Program-made: the position numbers and the translations under genes | The notes under the pieces: model-generated | Databases searched by the model: none | Seen by the model: only the letters and a program-made list of their open reading frames with translations | What the model was told of the DNA's origin: nothing | Shown here: in pieces, positions 60,143 through 64,000 of the stretch | How positions within the stretch are numbered: the first letter of the stretch is position 1 | Layout of the letters: every line of letters begins with the position of its first letter | DNA from: Acetivibrio cellulolyticus CD2 | GTDB taxonomy: Bacteria > Bacillota > Clostridia > Acetivibrionales > Acetivibrionaceae | NCBI RefSeq assembly: GCF_000179595.2 | Contig: NZ_JH556653.1 | Span: 564,395 to 628,394, forward strand | DNA length: 64,000 bases | Direction of reading: 5' to 3'

Positions 60143-60173
60143 TGTATTAAGCGCTTAATACAATAATACAATA
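60132..60173. promoter_or_regulatory. 42-bp perfect palindrome, likely GntR-family operator
   Basis: TATTGTATTATTGTATTAAG pairs exactly with its complement around a central GC, with no unpaired loop. Each half contains two spaced ATTGTATTA-like units. It lies 11 nt before the regulator ATG and overlaps the -10 box. Its symmetry suits a dimer pair of the YtrA-type regulator encoded next; autoregulation is inference. Confidence 0.85.
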
Positions 60174-60184
60174 GAGGTGATAAA

Positions 60185-60559
60185 ATGCCTTGGGATTTAA
60201 AATCTGACCGTCCTATTTATGCCCAGTTAGTTGAGGTAATTGAACTCAAAATTTGTTCAGGTGTCTATGAACTTGGTTCTAAGCTACCGTCAGTTCGTGA
60301 CTTGGCACAGGAAGCTTCAGTTAACCCAAACACTATGCAAAGAGCTATGACTAAGTTGGAAGAAGACGGATTATTACGTACTAACCGAACAAGTGGAAGG
60401 TTTATAACGGAGGATGCAAATATGGTTAAACAATTGAGAAATAGAATAGCCAAAGAAGAAATAAATCAATTGTTCGAAAAAATGAAGATTTTAGGATTCG
60501 AAAAAAAAGAAATTCTATCTGTAATAGCAACAATGTTAGAGGAGAGTGAGAATAAATGA
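60185..60559 (+). CDS. GntR family regulator, YtrA subfamily
   Basis: Small DNA-binding repressor of 124 aa. Winged helix of the GntR type in residues 10-75 (YAQLVEVIELKICSG, LPSVRDLAQEASVNPNTMQR, DGLLRTNRTSGRFI) with only a short helical C-terminus, which defines the YtrA group. These proteins usually repress an adjacent ABC transporter operon. Here the stop codon overlaps the ATPase start (ATGA), and a palindromic operator stands upstream. The inducer is unknown; YtrA systems often answer to cell-wall-active compounds. Confidence 0.93.
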   Translation: MPWDLKSDRPIYAQLVEVIELKICSGVYELGSKLPSVRDLAQEASVNPNTMQRAMTKLEEDGLLRTNRTSGRFITEDANMVKQLRNRIAKEEINQLFEKMKILGFEKKEILSVIATMLEESENK

Positions 60560-61254
60560 GCAGTTTACTAACATGTAAAAATCTCTCAAAAAGCTTTGGT
60601 ATGAAGAAAGCCATAGATAATATAAGTTTGGATATTAATAAAGGAAAATTTATAGGACTCCTAGGTCCTAACGGTAGTGGAAAAAGTACATTTATTAAAC
60701 TTTGTAACAATTTACTTACCCCCACGAGTGGCGAACTTCTTATTGGAGGGTTTAAGCCAGGTGTTGAAACCAAAAAGATTGTATCGTATCTTCCTGAAAG
60801 AACTTATCTGAATGATTGGATGAAAGTTTCTCAAATTATTGACTTCTTTAAAGATTTTTATGAAGACTTTAATTCAGAAAAAGCTTACGATATGCTTAAA
60901 AGACTTAATATCAATCCCAATGATAAGCTTAAGACCATGTCAAAAGGTACTAAGGAAAAAGTTCAGCTTATTTTGGTAATGAGCCGTGAAGCCCAACTTT
61001 ATCTGCTTGATGAACCAATTGGCGGTGTTGATCCGGCAGCCAGGGATTATATTCTTGATACAATTATCAGTAATTATAATGAAAATGCGACTGTAATCCT
61101 ATCTACTCATCTTATATCAGACATTGAAAAAGTTCTTGATGAAGTAATTTTTATTAAGGAAGGCAAAATAGTACTTACAAAGACTGTTGACGAGATACGT
61201 GATGAATCTGGAAAATCTATTGATGCTTTGTTTAGGGAGGTATTCAAATGTTAA
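60556..61254 (+). CDS. ABC transporter ATP-binding protein (YtrB-like)
   Basis: Nucleotide-binding subunit of 232 aa. Walker A GPNGSGKST (35-43), signature MSKGTKEKVQLIL (133-145), Walker B LYLLDEP (155-161) and switch His in LSTHL. It overlaps the regulator by 4 nt and the membrane subunit by 7 nt, so all three are one operon. Likely a small export or bacteriocin/antibiotic-response ABC system. Confidence 0.92.
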   Translation: MSSLLTCKNLSKSFGMKKAIDNISLDINKGKFIGLLGPNGSGKSTFIKLCNNLLTPTSGELLIGGFKPGVETKKIVSYLPERTYLNDWMKVSQIIDFFKDFYEDFNSEKAYDMLKRLNINPNDKLKTMSKGTKEKVQLILVMSREAQLYLLDEPIGGVDPAARDYILDTIISNYNENATVILSTHLISDIEKVLDEVIFIKEGKIVLTKTVDEIRDESGKSIDALFREVFKC

Positions 61255-62048
61255 ATAAACTTATAAAGTATGAATTCAAGGCGACAGCACGCATATTTAT
61301 TCCCCTGTACATTGCCTTAATGGCATTTGCGATTATTAACAAGTTTTCTATTAACATACTAAACGAAACATCAACCGCATTAAATTTTAGAAGTATAATT
61401 GGTATCGTTAGTATGTTTGCATATATCTCTTTGATGGTTGGAATTCAGGTTATTACCTTTGTAGTTCTGGTTCAAAGGTTCTATAAAAGTCTCCTCGGCG
61501 ATGAAGGTTATCTTATGTTTACAATACCAGTTAAACCATTGCAGCATATTTTATGCAAATTATTCACTTCAATGGTATGGCTTGTATTAAGTGGCCTTTC
61601 CGCGCTATTATCGATTTTAATTATAATGCCTAACAATGCTTATATGGATATGCTGCAAGTAATCCCTGAAGCTGTGGGGCAAGTGTTTGATTACTTCGGC
61701 TCAAGTACAATCTTTATTGGGTTTGAATCTATAATTATATGTATTTTAAGTGTCTCATCAGGTATATTAATGGTTTATGCTGCCATTTCCCTTGGACACT
61801 TGTTTAGCAAGCATAAACTTCTGGCTTCTTTTGGTATGTATCTTGCTCTTAGTACTGCTATACAATTTATTCAGGTTCTTTTTATGGTTGTATTAGGAAA
61901 CAGCTTATTTAAGGAGTTTTCAAGTATGCCTACATTATCCCAAATACAAATAATTTTAATAAGCATATTTGCTTTTTTATTTATTGTTACAGCAGGGTGT
62001 TTTATTATTACTAAATATATTTTGGATAAGAAATTAAACCTTGAATAA
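61248..62048 (+). CDS. ABC transporter membrane subunit
   Basis: Integral membrane protein of 266 aa with six predicted helices; ABC-2-like topology. MLNKLIKYEFKATARIFIPLYI at the N-terminus and the loop YKSLLGDEGYLMFTIPVKP resemble permeases that partner YtrB-type ATPases in Clostridia. No outer-surface domain. Its start lies inside the ATPase gene end. Substrate unknown. Confidence 0.83.
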   Translation: MLNKLIKYEFKATARIFIPLYIALMAFAIINKFSINILNETSTALNFRSIIGIVSMFAYISLMVGIQVITFVVLVQRFYKSLLGDEGYLMFTIPVKPLQHILCKLFTSMVWLVLSGLSALLSILIIMPNNAYMDMLQVIPEAVGQVFDYFGSSTIFIGFESIIICILSVSSGILMVYAAISLGHLFSKHKLLASFGMYLALSTAIQFIQVLFMVVLGNSLFKEFSSMPTLSQIQIILISIFAFLFIVTAGCFIITKYILDKKLNLE

Positions 62049-62077
62049 CATTATACTTTGTTCAAAATAGGCATATT

Positions 62078-62140
62078 AAAAACTCCGGGACATCGAGTCC
62101 CTCCGTTTTGCCTCTTTTATTTCACTTTAACAGGCTAAAT
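62078..62140 (-). repeat. Two-hairpin repeat element, copy 2
   Basis: 63 nt matching 3184-3247 with four substitutions and one missing T. The GGGAC/GTCCC hairpin with loop TCGAT, its GGAG flanks and the embedded GGAGG-six nt-ATG are unchanged; the GCCTCTT/AACAGGC stem is weakened by one substitution. As in copy 1 it lies directly after a terminator on the minus strand, here that of a VanW gene. Confidence 0.75.
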
Positions 62141-62179
62141 CAAAAGGACTAACTTACATATCAAGTAAATTAGTCCTTT
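62141..62179 (-). terminator. Terminator of the second VanW gene
   Basis: Minus strand AAAGGACTAATTTAC pairs with GTAAGTTAGTCCTTTT around a short loop, about 18 nt past the stop codon. Confidence 0.82.
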
Positions 62180-62196
62180 ATCATGTTTATTTTATA

Positions 62197-63006
62197 TTAA
62201 TTCTTATTTTCCAAAAATGGTTGATACATCATAATGGCATGATTTTCCGTAACAAGCGCTTCAACTTCATAACCCTGTGGATAAAATACTCTCTTATATA
62301 TTTCATTATGCCTTATATATCCCCCCCAAAACTCATGCGTAATATGATGATTTTTCTCATACACTTCGTATGTTTGTTCAATCTCTGAAGATGCTCTCAA
62401 TTCTCCATATAAATATTCGTCATCCAAATAAATTATCAACTGAAAAGTCATACCTGTTCCGTTATATATCTGCAAATCCCTATAGTTATATACACATGTA
62501 GCTCCACTTCCAAAGGGAAGCTTTCTGTTGGAGTCAGGAAAAACATCAAAGCTATGTCTATGCCTTTCAACAACTTCCAAAGGACTATGCAAAGTCATCC
62601 AATAAATAAGATTTGATAATTGACACAAACCTCCTCCAACTCCAGGCTTAAAACCTCCATTATAAAGAACCATTCCATCTAAATATCCCTTTCTTTTATC
62701 AGGTTTACCTATAAGTTTCCAATAGGAAAAGGTTTCTTTCGGCTTTATTATTATTTTGTTGATACATTTAGATGCTATCTTTAAATTAACTACTTTATTA
62801 TACTGCATCCACATTTCAACATTTTTGAGCTTTCTCAAAAGAGGTGTCCTATGTTGATAAACCAAGTAAGGCAAATAGTTTTCATCCTTGTTCGCTGAAT
62901 ACTTTTTATTATTTAAGCACCACTCAAAATATCTTGTATAGGTATACCAAGCTTTTCCCAATGCTATCCTGTACTTGCTTCTTTTTATAGGTTTCATATT
63001 AATCAT
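62197..63006 (-). CDS. VanW family protein, cytoplasmic-type
   Basis: A 269-aa VanW-domain protein without signal peptide or membrane helix, unlike the lipoprotein at 11.5-12.2 kb. The core is clear: KPKETFSYWKLIGKPDKRKG, GVGGGLCQLSNLIYWM and ERHRHSFDVFPDSNRKLPFG. This form resembles the VanW of vancomycin-resistance clusters, but no other van gene is near, and VanW function is not established. The ATG at 63006 follows GGTGAG and GGGGAG; ATG 62994 is an alternative. Confidence 0.85.
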   Translation of the reverse strand: MINMKPIKRSKYRIALGKAWYTYTRYFEWCLNNKKYSANKDENYLPYLVYQHRTPLLRKLKNVEMWMQYNKVVNLKIASKCINKIIIKPKETFSYWKLIGKPDKRKGYLDGMVLYNGGFKPGVGGGLCQLSNLIYWMTLHSPLEVVERHRHSFDVFPDSNRKLPFGSGATCVYNYRDLQIYNGTGMTFQLIIYLDDEYLYGELRASSEIEQTYEVYEKNHHITHEFWGGYIRHNEIYKRVFYPQGYEVEALVTENHAIMMYQPFLENKN

Positions 63007-63070
63007 CACTCACCAACTCCCCCGGCATAAAAAAATTGTAAAATACAGCTTATTAACTCAAAACTCTGTA

Positions 63071-63144
63071 AGTGCTTCAAAAGATGACGTCTAGCTATAT
63101 CACGATCATTGCGATAAGCTAATGGTGTCATTTTTTGAAGCACT
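63071..63144 (-). repeat. 18-bp inverted repeat at the 3' end of the IS66 transposase gene
   Basis: AGTGCTTCAAAAGATGAC (63071-63088) and GTCATTTTTTGAAGCACT (63127-63144) match except one base. The right arm contains the last codons and stop of the transposase gene; the loop has further AGCTTATC/GATATAGCT pairing. No T run follows on the minus strand. It may insulate the element from read-through. Confidence 0.72.
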
Positions 63145-64000
63145 TTTTATGTTTATGATTCAGCCTGCATTCTTCCGGTAAATCCTTTGACCAAGGCAGG
63201 TACTTGTCCAGAAGTTCTGGGTGGTTTTTAAAATCTGTATTAGGCATTGCTTCAAGGATATATTTTAGATACTCATACACGTCCAAAATATTTGCTTTGG
63301 CAGATTCCACCAATGTATAAAGGATCGCATTAGCAGTTGCTCCCCTTGGAGTGTCAGCAAAAAGCCAGGCTCTTCTTGCCACGGCATATGGTTTGATATT
63401 TGCCTCACAAAGATTGTTTGAGATGGGAAGTCTTCCGTCTTCTAGAAATGTTTCGAGATACTTTTTCTGATTCTTAGCATAATTTAGAGCTTTTGTCAGG
63501 TTCTCATTTGTAGTAGAAATTGCAGAGGTCTCTTCAACCCATGACCAAAAGGCATCAAGAATGGCGCGTGACGCCTCCTGACGCTTCTCTTTCTTTTCGT
63601 CATATGACAGTTCCTTTATCTCATCTTCCACTTTGAAGAGAAGATTGATGAATTCCCTTCCTTCAGCTCCTTTGGAACCCGAGATCTCTTTTCCTTTATT
63701 GTCCAGCGGAATACTTTCTATGAAATAGCGTCGACAATGAGCCCAACAAAGATTTCTTTTAATGTTCTCCGCTTTCTCATAAGCACTATACGCATCCGTG
63801 GTTAGATATCCATGAAACCCTTGTAATAGTTGCTTTGCAACATCACCGCTTCGGCTTCTGGAATAGTGGAAGAAAGCTGCCTTGATCTCTTCACAAGCTG
63901 CACTTCGCATGACCCACATGAAAGAATCACTGCTAGCTTGTTTGCCTTCTTCCTTATTACACTGGATTCTTGTTTCATCCATGTGAAGGACTTCGCATTT
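63128..64000 (-). CDS. IS66 family transposase (TnpC), C-terminal part
   Basis: DDE transposase of the IS66 family; at least 290 aa lie in the window and the frame stays open to the right edge (VLHMDET), so the N-terminal zinc-finger and leucine-zipper parts lie outside. All three acidic residues are visible: Asp in LHMDET, Asp in LTTDAYSAYEK, and Glu in NNLCEANIKPYAVARRAWLF. The IS66-specific C-terminal extension (after ESAKANILDVYEYLKYIL) is present. No frameshift was seen, so the copy may be active. Left and right terminal repeats cannot be confirmed here. Confidence 0.92.
   Translation of the reverse strand, partial: KCEVLHMDETRIQCNKEEGKQASSDSFMWVMRSAACEEIKAAFFHYSRSRSGDVAKQLLQGFHGYLTTDAYSAYEKAENIKRNLCWAHCRRYFIESIPLDNKGKEISGSKGAEGREFINLLFKVEDEIKELSYDEKKEKRQEASRAILDAFWSWVEETSAISTTNENLTKALNYAKNQKKYLETFLEDGRLPISNNLCEANIKPYAVARRAWLFADTPRGATANAILYTLVESAKANILDVYEYLKYILEAMPNTDFKNHPELLDKYLPWSKDLPEECRLNHKHKKCFKK
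63128..64000 (-). mobile_element. IS66-type insertion sequence, partial
   Basis: Defined by the transposase gene above; the left portion with tnpA/tnpB-type accessory genes would lie beyond the window. The right boundary probably falls between 63010 and 63070, before the second VanW gene, but no target duplication can be checked. Confidence 0.75.

Overview
The window looks like the chromosome of a low-GC Gram-positive anaerobe of the class Clostridia. The evidence is AT-rich intergenic DNA, strong GGAGG ribosome binding sites with frequent GTG/TTG starts, clostridial versions of tig-clpP-clpX-lonB, and the order rpmG-secE-nusG-rplK-rplA-rplJ-rplL-rpoB-rpoC-rplGB-rpsL-rpsG-fusA-tuf. A Crh-type HPr, a DUF5711 protein and VanW proteins also fit. 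A relative of the cellulolytic Ruminiclostridium/Acetivibrio group is my guess; I cannot prove genus. No tRNA, rRNA, CRISPR array or prophage was seen.

Layout. 1-151: start of uppP, cut by the window edge. 0.3-14 kb, all on the minus strand: a family 2 glycosyltransferase, lonB, the proteostasis operon tig-clpP-clpX, a crh-ptsP-uvrC-metallophosphoesterase operon, and an envelope-stress-like group (ECF sigma factor, zinc-finger anti-sigma factor, small membrane protein, VanW lipoprotein). 14.2 kb: a lone plus-strand DUF192 gene. 14.7-31.4 kb: translation and transcription genes on the minus strand in four promoter-defined units: rplGB-rpsL-rpsG-fusA-tuf, rpoB-rpoC, rplJ-rplL with an L10 leader, and rpmG-secE-nusG-rplK-rplA. 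31.6-35 kb: ilvD-ilvB. 35.2-38.4 kb: three membrane or membrane-anchored genes (cvpA family, DUF5711, YkvI family). 38.5-43.1 kb: a four-gene ABC operon of the gldA/gldF/gldG/DUF4340 type. 43.4-49.3 kb: a calcium P-type ATPase and an AlgX/AlgI-like (DHHW + MBOAT) O-acylation pair. 49.4-53 kb: a two-gene module of an SF2 helicase with a hydrophobic hairpin and a small helical partner. 53.3-64 kb is more mixed: a membrane glycosyltransferase, a chemoreceptor plus orphan sugar-binding lipoprotein, a MATE exporter, a YtrA-type regulator with its ABC transporter behind a 42-bp perfect palindrome, a second VanW protein, and an IS66 transposase running off the right edge.

How it works together. Most of the window is core gene expression and protein quality control, with terminators and promoters marking each unit. 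The rplJL unit has a clear autoregulatory leader whose terminator loop can pair with the leader 5' end. The rpoBC unit has its own consensus promoter and a roughly 550-nt untranslated leader. The phosphotransferase pair is odd: the HPr-like protein carries Gln at position 15 and Ser at 46, so it looks like a regulator (Crh) rather than a phosphocarrier, yet it sits directly before a divergent enzyme I.

Most likely undescribed items: the membrane-associated helicase module (49.4-53 kb); a 64-nt two-hairpin element present twice (3.2 kb and 62.1 kb), each copy directly after a terminator; a 28-nt hairpin-forming repeat shared by 37.2 kb and 47.8 kb; and a pair of crossing inverted repeats behind the calcium ATPase gene.
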